Positions 40,078 through 51,425 of a stretch of 64,000 nt of DNA are shown piece by piece. The notes beneath the pieces were generated by a model that saw only the letters and a program-made list of their open reading frames with translations, had not been told where the DNA came from and searched no databases. Numbering within the stretch: position 1 is the stretch's first letter; every line of letters starts with the position of its first letter. Source of the DNA: Anisakis pegreffii. Taxonomy: Eukaryota > Nematoda > Chromadorea > Rhabditida > Anisakidae. Both the position numbers and the translations under genes were made by a program. The stretch covers positions 1-64,000 of the forward strand of contig JAPYMA010000300.1 in NCBI GenBank assembly GCA_035041965.1, written 5' to 3'.

Positions 40078-42455
40078 TTAAAAAGCCGTTTTTGGCCTTT
40101 CGTCGATCCATTTTGCGATGTTTGGTAGCCGACGAACCGCTTTCGTATATTTCCTCAGTTTCGGAACACCATTCAAGAAGCCAGGAACCAAATCTTCCCA
40201 AGTTGCGAGTGATTCACTGACCACAAAGTCAGCCCATGTTATCGTTTTTCCGACTAAATATCGACCATCCGACTTCGTAAGAAACTTCTCAAGATATGGT
40301 AGGTATTTATCGCGTGCGGGCACTACTCTATGCCGAAAGACATCATCCTGAAAAGGTTCAGCGTGAACTGCTGCCGATAATGGTGCTGGAAATCACTGAG
40401 TTTTTGAGGTTATCACACAACTCGTTTTAATTTCTTTACGATTGTGCTATTGAACAAGGTGTTTAGTGACATAGTGGACTATATAAAGCAGTGCTTCTCA
40501 TTAGGGGTAAAATTACCCATTTTTGGTGATTTTGAGGTGTCAGGGGTAAGTAATGGAGGGGTGAGGAAATTTAGTATTTCGTGCAGTTTTATGCCATGAT
40601 AGAACCCCATTGTGATGGTGTTTTTCAACTCAGGTATGTGAATGTGGTTAGTTTATGGCAACATTCTCCTATTTTCTGACTATCGTTAGCTCGTTCGGGC
40701 CTAACATGGTTTTCATTCGTTTTAACAGCGTTTTCATTCTTTTCCGAGCTGTTCCAATCGCTCTCATAGCTTTTATCACCAAATGTGTTCTCTTCTGATA
40801 ATTTCTCATTCATTCCACTCAACAATTAAAGTCAAATTCTCATTCTATCACATACACTCTATAATTGATCATTTCACAATCGAATGTTGTTGAGCAATGA
40901 TATTTGATTGCAGTGTTGTTGGTCTCGGTTGTCAACACTCGTCAACGTATCCAGTAAACAGTATATGTTACAGAATGAGAAGTTGATTCGAACAGTGAAG
41001 TGAAATGAGACGAAGTGAATGATAAAAACTCATCAAGAGAACGATATTCGCATGCAATAGCTATGAGAGTGAATACAACACGTCTGAAAAGAATGAGAAT
41101 ACATGTAAAACAGTTTGAAATGAGCGTCATATATACAATAGCTTTTCATGCAATCATAACCGAATGCAATAATGAGGAACGCAATGATCTCAGCGAAGGT
41201 CTACAGCCATGCTGAATACCATCATGATGTTCTTATATCAGGGGGGGGGAAGAGGGTTAACGGTGGCCTGCCAGATCATCAAAAGGAGTAATGGAGCACC
41301 GAATGTGAGAACCACTGACATAAAGTAGGACTGATGAAGGCAAAGAAATTCAGCACTACCCTGTCGCCCTTGTCAATTCCGATCATCAGTCGGAAATAGT
41401 CTCTGCTCAACTCCAGGAAGTCCTTATGCGCATCAGCAACCGAATCAACGAGCGCTTCCTCAAACGGAGACGTCCCGGCCAAGCCTGATTTTACTCACAT
41501 TTCGTTCACATTTTAATGGTTACGCTTCATATTCCCAAGTTTTTCTACCGTTTGCGATTAAACTTCTCTCTTTCTTCGACTTTCAATGCAATTTTTTTCA
41601 GGTTTACTGAGTCATCTACACACTGATCTACAGCTGGATGCTTTTCTTGCATTGCTGAGTGCCTTTCAGAGCCTCACCTATAAACAGGACGAAAATTGAC
41701 GATCGGAATTATTGAATGTCGAAAATGTGACCATCTAGCAAACTAATCAAATCCTCGCATCATTTCTCATTTCTTGAAGCTCCAAAGTAGGATCATAACT
41801 ATCACTCTAATGAAAAAATCGATGTCAAATTGAAATTTTTGCGTGAAATTAGCTTGTTACAGTGTATTTGACATTCGCTTGATGAAACTATCTCAGAGAA
41901 TACATTTACATTTACAGATATGTTTGTGAAGTGGGCTTGAAAATCTCACCGAATTGATGGGCCAAAAAGCGATTGATCGCATAACTTTGTGATATCACTT
42001 CTCCATTTACTTCTAATATTGGCAGCTTCCCGAACGGTGTTTCTGGAAAACTAATACACGAAATTTGATGCTTTTATGAGAATTCGTTTATGAGAACGGT
42101 TTTCTCTTCTATTATACACAAAAATTCCCTATCAGTTGCACTTCTTATCTCTTTTGTTGCACTCCTTATTTACTGCGCATAAGAACAGAATCGACTGCAA
42201 TCTTGAGTTGACTTCCTCGACGGAAAAAGTTTCGCATTCAATTGCAAAGCACCAACTGCATCAGAGACGTGAATTCGATTGAACATTCATTTCAAGTAAA
42301 ATTATTGAATACTTGCTTGTTTTAAGCGCTGGCCAATCTTCACGTCGAACGCGAACGTCTTCGAATTCAACTCCTTTATAGCGAAAGATCTGTCGAGCAC
42401 ATTCGGCCAGATAGCGTAAATTGAAATAAATCAATCTGTAGGAAACATTTTGCAT
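40078..42455 (-). CDS. sigma-class glutathione S-transferase
   Basis: Cytosolic GST that conjugates glutathione or isomerises prostaglandin-like substrates. Exons in transcript order: 42455-42317, 42042-41950, 41484-41360, 40347-40078; 208 residues, the usual length. The thioredoxin-like N-domain opens with SYRLIYFNLRYLAE: Tyr10 is the expected catalytic tyrosine, and the common RG before LAE is RY here. WPALK, then TPFGKLPILEVNG (cis-Pro) and SQSYAINRFLA (glutathione-binding Gln-Ser) follow. The all-helical C-domain has the ITWADF block. Exon 1 is best ended at a GC donor (AACAA|GCAAGT), which gives the family-typical WPALKTKTPFGKLP join. The start was chosen at the ATG five residues before SYRL's tyrosine; the frame stays open further upstream. 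Intron 3 contains hAT-like copy B. Confidence 0.92.
40489..41317 (-). mobile_element. non-autonomous hAT-like element, copy B, inside GST intron 3
   Basis: 829 bp starting CAGTGCTTCTCATTAGGGG and ending GAGAACCACTG. It is flanked by ATATAAAG (40481-40488) and ACATAAAG (41318-41325), an eight-base target duplication matching at 7 of 8 positions, the hAT hallmark. It is inverted relative to copies A and C and fills most of the 1,012-bp intron 40348-41359. There is no transposase. A minus frame at 40825-40625 belongs to the element, not to a host gene. Confidence 0.85.
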
Positions 42456-43410
42456 TTCGTTTGGATAGAAATGTGAATGTTTGACGGTGCTTGATTGCGC
42501 CACACATACTCTCTTGAGGAGATGCTTCGGGAAAGTCTGCTTTACCAGTTGCTCAGCCATGCGCACCAAGAGTCTTTTCGGCTCTTTGCCTTTTTGGCTC
42601 CTGTAATCATGGTGTTTTTAGAGTTCGATGTGTCAAAGGATACTACAATTGAATCGAGAATGATCATCAATCGCATCATAATCTTGTCACACACTGAACT
42701 ATTTTGAGTGCGCACAGTATCATTCGCATCTTAAAAACGTCTCGTGACAAAGTTGATAAGTATTCGAAATTCGAATCAATGCTGTTGGGAAGTATGCAAG
42801 TGTACTCGTGAATCGCTTTTATTTTTAATACTCACTATCAGATGTCTTTTGCTGTCTCTTTAATAATTTACACATTTGGTGCTAAACACATTTTAAAGCA
42901 ATTTTCTAAGCAAGAGCACAATAACATGCAACAGTAGTGATTATTATTAGCTTCCAATACTCGGCACATCTTATTGCTTATATTAAATTTGATCGTCATC
43001 AACTATCAACACAAACGACTCAAGCGGTACTATGATCTATAGAAGAGAATCAAACTAACTATACGGATATGCAATATGCACAGTTCCGAACAAAATTAAT
43101 CCCATCGCATAAACTGGAATTTGGGCTTGAGCTGAACAAGAATAAATGAATTTTAACAGCTTGAATGCAATAGCAACTTACAAGGGCATTGTTTTTCCAT
43201 TCTGGAGATTGCTAAAGTTCGAAAAAGAAGAAGAAAGATTAGAAAAAATTAATTTGAAAGCAAATTTGTCGCAGAATTGATGAACCGCGCAAATGGTTTC
43301 TCTAAATCGCAATGTTACGTCAAATCTCGTGGGAAATCACAACGTATAATAATCAATGAAGCAATCTTTTACATGAAATTATTTATCAAATCAGACTCGG
43401 CAATCAAATG
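42456..43410. other. intergenic upstream of GST
   Basis: The open frame of GST exon 1 continues upstream to about 42569, but family alignment favours the later ATG. Nothing else recognised. Confidence 0.4.
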
Positions 43411-43622
43411 CTACATCTGCAACTTATCCCTCATACGGGCTCTATGAAACTCAACGTTATTCGCTTCGCTGACTTCCGGATTATTTAGATAATACTTCAG
43501 TGAACCATTTTCCTCAGTGAACCATTTCTGAAACTTGAACCTCCAACGCAAATATTCCACAAACGATTAAGTCTTACGATCAAGCCAATAAGATCAGTCG
43601 ATTTTATCAAAGCGTTCACCAT
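43411..43622 (-). CDS. two-exon microprotein, 53 residues
   Basis: Exon 1 43622-43578 (15 codons, ATG start) and exon 2 43527-43411 are separated by a 50-bp intron with a canonical ATC|GTAAGA donor and TTTCAG acceptor, both in phase 0. The product begins MVNALIKSTDLIGLIKW, has a short amphipathic hydrophobic start, then an acidic/basic C-terminal half rich in N, E and R that ends RMRDKLQM. I do not recognise the family. Length and composition would suit a small mitochondrial or membrane-associated subunit, but that is a guess. No other frame in this interval is as coherent, and the typical nematode short intron is the main support. Confidence 0.55.
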
Positions 43623-45860
43623 TCAAAAAACGAGACAGAACATCATTCTCACAGTTACATGCATTCTATACATTACTGATAAGAGCTGATAGAAATGTGT
43701 TTTTTCTCATCTAAAAAACACATTTCTCTCAGCAAAACCTCAATATGCACGACTGCAACTAGAAAAATGAAAACACGTCAAACCCTGTCATGAAATCGAT
43801 TGCATAAAGTTTTCCGACTTCACGTTAACTCTAATGAATATCCATTAAAATATGATTCAGAATTGACAACGCGAGCAGTTTCGTTATTGAGTGTCAGAAT
43901 TAGAATGAGCATTCGAATCCAGCTTCACGTCCAATTGAGTGCTACCATGTGATAGATGAATGCTAATCGTAAGATGGATAAATACAGTGAAACGATAGAA
44001 TAAGTTATTTCAATGTGCAGAAAACATATCATTGCTTTCTTTTTCGCAGAACTGAAAACTGCGCTTAGCATCTTAAGATCTGCGCTTTCAGCATCTGCGT
44101 TGAGCGATGAAACTAAATGAGATCCAAGGCAAGATCAGATCCTAAAACGCAAAATCATCAACAGTAAGAAAATTGGTCGCTTCGAAGAGGATAGAAAGTG
44201 ATGAGCAATCAGCTACTAGTTTTTTGGAACATTATTTTTTCGTGCTCTTCACAAAAATCTCTAATTGTAAGCTTCAAACCATCATAACCTCACATAATCC
44301 AACTGGATTCAATGGAATCTAGCACGACTACTTGAAGATGAAGTTAAAGTAACGTCGTCAAGCTAGAAATGCTTGAAATCGCCAACGTTCCATCACATGA
44401 TTCGTTCAGTCGGTCTACCATATTTATTGTATGCTTCTTGGCGTGATCACTCGATTCATTTTGTTTTTTGTTTTCATTTTTGAAAGCATTTCATAGTTGT
44501 TTGCTTAATGCTTTTATTATCTATTATAACATTTATTGAGTTGATATTGTTATCTGTTGTGTTCGTTGGCATGTGTTCGTTCGTGTCTGTTTGCACATTG
44601 CACATTTTCAGGTGTTTTTTAATTAAGTTGTTCGTCTTCTCATCGTTGCGTCGTTGTTCACCGTTCTGTTCGTTTGTCAGATAACGATCCAATTCTGATG
44701 AATTCCTCCAGCACTGCACGACGATAACATGCACTGAGCACCCATAAAATGTTAGCTATTAATAATTATTCCCCTTCTAAAACGTTCATTAACTCAGTTT
44801 CGTCAGCGATAGGTTCAATTGATCATTATTGCTGGCAAAAGCACTGCAATACACAAAATTTTTTGCTCTGAGGCTTCAATTTCAAAACTTCAATCTTATG
44901 ATAGATAACGGGAGACATCGACAAGGCTTCAATGGTTCTGCGAGAAGCGAGAGATATCGTTTTCGTATTGCCCAACGAAAACTGCAATGTGTAGCAAGTT
45001 TTATTCAGAAACGATAACATGATGGTTGATTCAGTTGTTTTCAAATAGCCATTTTCAGCTTGCTTAACACAGTACTGGAACAATTCATGAACACAGACAG
45101 ATCAAATGGTCACTAAATCGGTAACTGTAAAATATACATACACAGGTATATGTATGCACGTTGTTCTGATGTACAGTGACATTCAAGATGTCATTGCTTG
45201 ATCATGTCGAAAAGCAATAAATTCGACGGGCGTGTCGAATCATTTGTTTCATTTAGCATGAAAATTTTGTAGTCAATCTGCTCATCATCGTCGTGTTGTG
45301 GGAAATAGGTGCGTCTTCCAAAAGGAATTTCTAAAGTGCATAGAAACTAATCTATTCATGAACTAACTGAAATTCAATAGATAAAAATAGCCGAAATCAA
45401 AAGTGCATCCGATCTGTGTGCTTAGGTCTAGGTTTTCCTCAGGGCACTGATGTCAAACGGGCTTTTGTTGGCCACTCATTCATGTCACACGTTGTTTTGA
45501 TAGCAATTAATCAAATAAGGCGAACAAACCGGTCAAAGAAATGTTTCGATATCTTGAAAACGTGAACTTCAGTGTTCGAGCTTTGAAAATTCTGATTTTT
45601 ATTCAGATGACCAATAAAATTTACAAAACTTTGCAAAAAAACAATATTTCACTTGTAAATAATTTATGTACATGTGTGAAAATACATGTGCGATGGTTAA
45701 GACAGCATACTAGAATGATAAGGAAATGGTAACGTAACGTTAGAAGCGATAAATATAAATGGCGTCCGATATTCGGAGAGTATCATTATTCACTTGATTC
45801 ATGTAAAAACAATACGAAAGCAAATATTATCAAATACAGCTGGTTTCATCACGATCCCCT
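43623..45860. other. intergenic with possible unresolved minus-strand exons
   Basis: A minus frame at 44734-44474 follows a reasonable GTCGTGCAG acceptor (44707) and ends in a normal stop. It is rich in N, T, E and K and could be the last exon of an unknown gene. Another open minus stretch at about 45083-44826 lies upstream. No phase-consistent model joins them. The perfect hairpin at 43691-43727 is listed separately. Confidence 0.2.
43691..43727. repeat. perfect 15-bp hairpin upstream of the microprotein gene
   Basis: The arms 43691-43705 and 43713-43727 are exact reverse complements (AGAAATGTGTTTTTT and its complement) with a 7-base loop. It lies about 70 bp upstream of the microprotein start codon. 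Confidence 0.9.
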
Positions 45861-47326
45861 TCAACCAGCCATTTCTTTACTTGCGTACGACAAATAGACA
45901 AATCCATCGGGACTACGATGCTTGTAGGCAATTTCGGCGATTGTGACACTATTCGACGGCAGAAAGCTACCGTTAACGAGGAAATATATCGGCATATTAT
46001 GTGACTGCTTTGTGCCCAATTGTTTCCTGAAGAAATTATGCTAGGATCTTAATGCACTCAAGTTTTGGTGCGAATCTGATTACAAACGAACAAGAAGATT
46101 CCGTTGTGCTATTTGCGTTCGAATCGAATCAGTTAGAGAGTCGCTTAGTTTTGGATAAACCATGCAGAGTGAACTGCTACGAACTAGAGATTCAGATTTG
46201 ACTAATAAGAACGGATTGTTTCCAGCCTGAAGAGAAACACAAGCAAATTCGACGACTAACCTGACAACGTTTTGTAGCTGTCCAATTGTCATTTCTTCAG
46301 GGACAATGAACAGTCCACGTTCCAACTCGTCCAAAACTCTCTCATTCTTGAATCGCTCAATAATCAACTGCAAATATCGCACTTGAACACAATATAGGAC
46401 GCAAGAATTTGACGTATCTTTGACGAGAATTTCAATTTTGAAAACTTAACTTTCACATCGAATAGTTAATGAAATGAGCTGCGATGTAAATTGCGAGTAG
46501 TTTCAGATTGATTTGAGATGTTTGATTTTGATATGTTGAAATCAAAGGAAACATGAAAACATTATTAGAAAACGCATTATTTCGGAAATTTCAACACGAG
46601 ATTTGCTTATTGTTAACGCCAGACGTGTTGGTCAAATGTACACTTACGGCGATTTTATTTGGATATCGTTTGGCGTAGTATTCGAATTCGGATCGACGAC
46701 AACAAAAGTCATAGCAATCCTTGAATGCAACTTTCTTTTTGGATGTAACCTTCTTCAATAAGCCTTCACTGGATGACGATGGCACGTCCAAGTCATGATG
46801 AGTGAAACATCGTTTTGAACGAGTTGTTGTCACTGGTGTCTGCAATATCGTCAACTTACAATACTTCACACCATCCAGTTCGTATTGTTAGGGTAAAGCT
46901 CCTATTCAGACGGTGCTCCTGACTCAAGCTTTGGTTTTTCCCAATTTTAAGGACGGCTTAAAGCTCTCCTGAAGAACCTCGAAAAACTTCACGTTTCACA
47001 GTGAATTTTCACGATACTTCAGAACAATTATTGAAAGAAGGCGTTTGGTAAGGATGACAACGACGGGTATACGATAGAATGGTACCGAAACACTACCAAC
47101 AAAAACGCTGCTGTCAAACGAGAGAGCAATTTCGCTGAAAGCAATCGTTGAAATGTGAAATATGATAAAGCATTCGATTGAATTGCACCATTTTTACAAT
47201 AACTCCAGATGGCTGCAGCTAGAGGCACGAATGAATTCGATAGTTTGCAACACTCACCCTGACCAATTTTAAGCAATCATCGAACGGTCTGATCAGTGCT
47301 AATTGACAGTTCCCGAGCAATCCCAT
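45861..47326 (-). CDS. ATG8/LC3-family ubiquitin-like protein (LGG-2-like)
   Basis: Autophagy modifier that is normally conjugated to phosphatidylethanolamine on autophagosomes. Exons in transcript order: 47326-47258, 46839-46648, 46367-46261, 46026-45861; phases agree, 177 residues. The ubiquitin-like fold starts near residue 60 with VAFKDCYDF and shows the ATG8 landmarks: EYYAKRYPNKIALIIERF, RGLFIVPEEMTIGQLQNVVR, PIYFLVNGSFLP and DGFVYLSYASKE. It ends in Met-Ala-Gly directly before the stop, so the conjugation glycine (residue 177) is already exposed and preceded by Ala instead of the usual Phe/Tyr. The first 58 residues, basic and serine-rich, are an extension not found in typical 117-130-residue members. 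The start exon MGLLGNCQ is supported by phase and an AGG|GTGAGT donor only. Confidence 0.8.
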
Positions 47327-50300
47327 TTTACAAGCTGTCAATGAATTGATCGAATGAGACTGAATGGATTGAAACTGAAAGGTGCTCTTCTAGTTATAGA
47401 ATTTTTGTCCTCATATGCGAGACACTTTGCTAAGTGCATTCATTCATGAAGCAATTGCATTCCACTAACATGCGAAGTATCAATCAAAAAGCATCACATA
47501 TGACAGATACAATACAATTTGATATGAATGACAAAATTTTGAATCTAAAGAAAAACGATGAACAAATGCATATCATGTGATCAGCAGCACGATGACGCTC
47601 AAACTGATTCCATGCATTATTCACCCAACCAGAACACCCCGTTTTTGCTTTTCTGAATCTGCGTTCATAAGCAAGACATATGAATAGTTACCAATCTAGG
47701 GCGTTGAATATGGGAAGAAATTTCTAATGAAGTTCGTATAAATGAGAGAGATCATAAATATTGCAAAATGATCAAACAAAAGTTGAACGCATAAAGAACT
47801 CTTTCAATGGTTATTGACCGCTGCACTAACGATATGATTCCGTCATAATCATGAGAATAACGGCAATAAATTTCGCGATTCACCTTCATATGCGCCATAA
47901 ATTAAGTATGCAACGCCAAGAATGAAGAGTATTTGCGTTTGGACGGACCGACACCCACGAAAACATCATAAAATCATTTAATGTTAATGAGATAAGGGAG
48001 GCAATAAACTCGAGGAGACAAATTATCGCAGAACTCCGTTACGTATAATACAATAAGTTATGATTTCGGATAGAAATATCAATTGCTCACCTCACATATC
48101 TTTTCTAGCGCAAATGATATCCCAAATGAGCGACTCTGTGAATGCTTGATACTTTCGCTCTTCATCATACACTCAGATAATCAAGGAAATCACAAAAAAA
48201 AATGGACTGGGGAATCGTCATTGCCTGTGAAGCAACCAGGCTAATAATAACTAACTTCAGTGAAAGCGAAGCATGTCTAGGGATGATAATAACCAAAAAT
48301 GATCATTTTATCAGTTCCTCTCCAGCGAGGAGTAATCTAACTAGGTAATCCAATTGAACAGTACTAAAATGAGTGATGCCGTTGTTATCAAGTGAAATTC
48401 CAACTCATTGGAAAAGATGAGATTTGACGAGAAACTATTCTTGGTCATTGAAAAAGTTGATGTTTAGATTGAATCGAGTGAAGTGTTAATTTCGAACATA
48501 ATTGGCGATTTAAATGGTGAAATTGATCAAAAAGCAATGAGACTGACATGATTTTTGGTTTCCGAAAACACCGAAAAACACTCTAACAAGCAAACGACCA
48601 TTTTGAGTCATTTTATTAAAATGACGACCATAAAGCGACGACGACTGAATTTTGAACGGATAATGTATCGTCTGCACATAATCGCATTCACGCTACATTG
48701 TAAACGATGAGCATGGTCGTCTCACAAGCGTGCTTTTACGTTGTTTTTTTCGTTCAATTAAAGCGCGCATTGTAATCATCGACGAGAATCATGATAAAAA
48801 ATATAATGGGAATAAATTGCGATCATGTGCTATCAACCAGACGCCCTCCAAAAAAATTGTACGCAATCAGCTCAGAAAGAAGTTCAGATTTCTTGTTGAG
48901 CACTCGAAATCATTCGAACAAGAAAGTCAGTCCTTTTTAACGACTGGTTTTTCAAGGAGGAGTTTAGAATCGGGAAGACAAGCAAATGGTTCTGATCCAT
49001 GACTGGAGGGATAAGATGCACTAAAATTCAAATTAAACAACAATTTATGAATGGTGATCACAGGAAGTACTGGAAAAACATTTCTGGAACGGCATTCAAA
49101 AACCAGTAGTTTGGTTAAAAAAGCTGGCTTGTTCAAGTAGTTCTGCGTGTCACATTCACATTAAATAACTGCTTCTAAAGCAGTACTACTGATACGCCTG
49201 ATATCGAAAGAATGAATAACTCCAATAAGGTTGAAATTAATAACACCACTAAAGTTGAACGATAATATTTTCAGTGCATTTGCACACTCTTAAAATGATG
49301 CAATCATAATCCAGTGAAACAATGAAAAATCATTATGATGCAATATGTGTGATTGATCATTTGTCGATAATTTTTAATCACTAAACTTGTTTCTGTTATC
49401 ATTCATGTGAACTGAGCGTTTGTGTGAATTGGCGAAGATTTAAATACCTGATCATTGCTATCTGGTGAAGTTATTTCAGAGCCACGAACGTAATCATGAG
49501 AAAATCGTTATCATTCATGAATTAAATAACATGATTATAATTTTAAAAAACTCATGGAATCTCAACATATCAAGAAGAGAGGCTTGAAATGTTAAGAGGG
49601 CAACAAATATGTTTGAGTGATCAACATAAGATTTTTCCAGTGATCACAATAGCGCAGGGAAACGGTTTCTGAACGTGCGAAATTTCGATGCGAGACTTCT
49701 TAAAATACAAGGAATGCGAACGATTACAAAAATCACTTGCAAAAAACCAACTGCCTTATCAGGCTTTACAACTACGCTAATCCTCTTCAACCACATCACG
49801 TGCAGAACACATCAAAAAGTGTCTTGTCATAAAATCTCTCACAAAAAAATAATTTTCAAAATGATCACAGTTCATGTACACTGTTCGATGAACAGTAGTT
49901 ACGCACATTTCTAAGCAGCGCTCATCATGAAAAATGGCAAATGCTTCCACGGCCAATAGTTTTCATAAATGACAAAAATTAGACATTTCAATTGGATGTT
50001 GAAGAAATGAGAAAATTCTATTCATATCGATAAAATATGTGATGAATCGTGCGAATGGACACGACGACCATCGTCTTCGTATTCATCGTTATTGTAGACT
50101 GGATATCAAACGCTAAAAGCATTGAAGAGGAGAAGATTTGGGCATGATGGCAATTTCCAGCAAATGTCACGAATGTTGTTGAACTGGGAAATGCTGGTGA
50201 CCAGCAGCAGCAGCAGCAGATCTCTCATGATGCACGCCGCCTAACTGATCAATAGTCGCCTTGTGATCCCCTCAAAACAGTGTTTTCGGTGCGACAAACA

Positions 50301-51425
50301 CATGTACCGTTGAGAATTTGTGTTGAGGGCAAATACGACTTCTCGAGTATCGCTAAAACAGTGAACATCTGACTTTTTGTTGAGTGTTGTCAAGGAATTC
50401 ACTGACCCACGAAAGTGTTCTAAAACAATCTGTTTAAGCTATCCCATCTCGTTCCCAATGATCATGCGATATAGTTTCTCGGCGCTTATCCCAATCCCAT
50501 ATCCTCTGCTCCCTATACGACAAATGAATAATAATTGCATACCAAATACACTTTATGAATGAACGATTTTATGATGACAGTCATGAAGCGTTCGTCTTCC
50601 GACGATTACGAAATGAATTTGCACTTTTCAGTCACACCTTTCTCTTCGTTTCATTGCCATAAAAAAAAACGCTCATATGACTAACCGTAAATTCAACACA
50701 CAGCTCAAAGGAAAAAGTACAAATTTTGTCTGGTGCTATTCTGAATATTCGCACGGTCACCGTTGACGCGCCCTTTTGACACACATATATTGATGTTAAT
50801 AATTCTGATTGGAATGAAAAGCTGACTGATATGGGCAAGATGGAATCAAGCATCAGTTGTGAATGTATAATATTATACATGAATATAAACACAGAGTTGG
50901 AATTTTTTTCGATCGTTTGCGTTCAGTGATTAGAGTAAAATGAGAGGTGAAGTTTTTCGAGTTGTTATGAAAATGCTCCAAGTAATGAAATCTTTTCATT
51001 ATCATGAACAGATAATGCATAATTATTTTTCACCATCATCTAATCACCTGCTCACAATTTACGACTGTTCAGTGAATGATGGGGACGGTCGGTTGCGGGT
51101 CTCCATCGCAGTTCCGTCTATCGCTAGCAAAATTTTGTGAGTTATGAAAATTTTTGGTCTAAATCAGCGATAAATGATTGTTCTTGGCATGCTAGATTCA
51201 GTTTTGTTCATAAATTCAGTTTTGCTCATACTATCTCCGCTCATATGAATTTAGAAATGCACGGGTGCATTCCAGTTCGATTAGAAACAATGCTTAATTT
51301 CTCGGACGATGCTTAGAAACAACTGATCGTGAGTTACTGACTTGTTTGTGAGTGCCACGAATCGTTTGAGAACATTTCAGGTGGGCACATTTTGGACTTG
51401 TTGCTTTCCGGACATCCGCTAATCA
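47327..51425. other. gene-poor stretch
   Basis: No gene is supported. A short hydrophobic ATG frame near 50058 (MDTTTIVFVFIVIV) and a CAG run at about 50202-50219 lie close together and could be pieces of a small secreted protein gene, but no consistent splice joins them. The rest holds only scattered short frames. Confidence 0.35.
50202..50219. repeat. short CAG trinucleotide run
   Basis: Six consecutive CAG units. In one frame they encode a Q-run within an open stretch that ends in a stop near 50250. Confidence 0.85.

Noticed and set aside
40625..40825. host gene on the minus strand in the GST intron
   Set aside because: The frame lies wholly inside hAT-like copy B and recurs in copy C.
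48730..49002. 90-codon plus-strand open frame
   Set aside because: No family resemblance or splice context; antisense frames are equally open.
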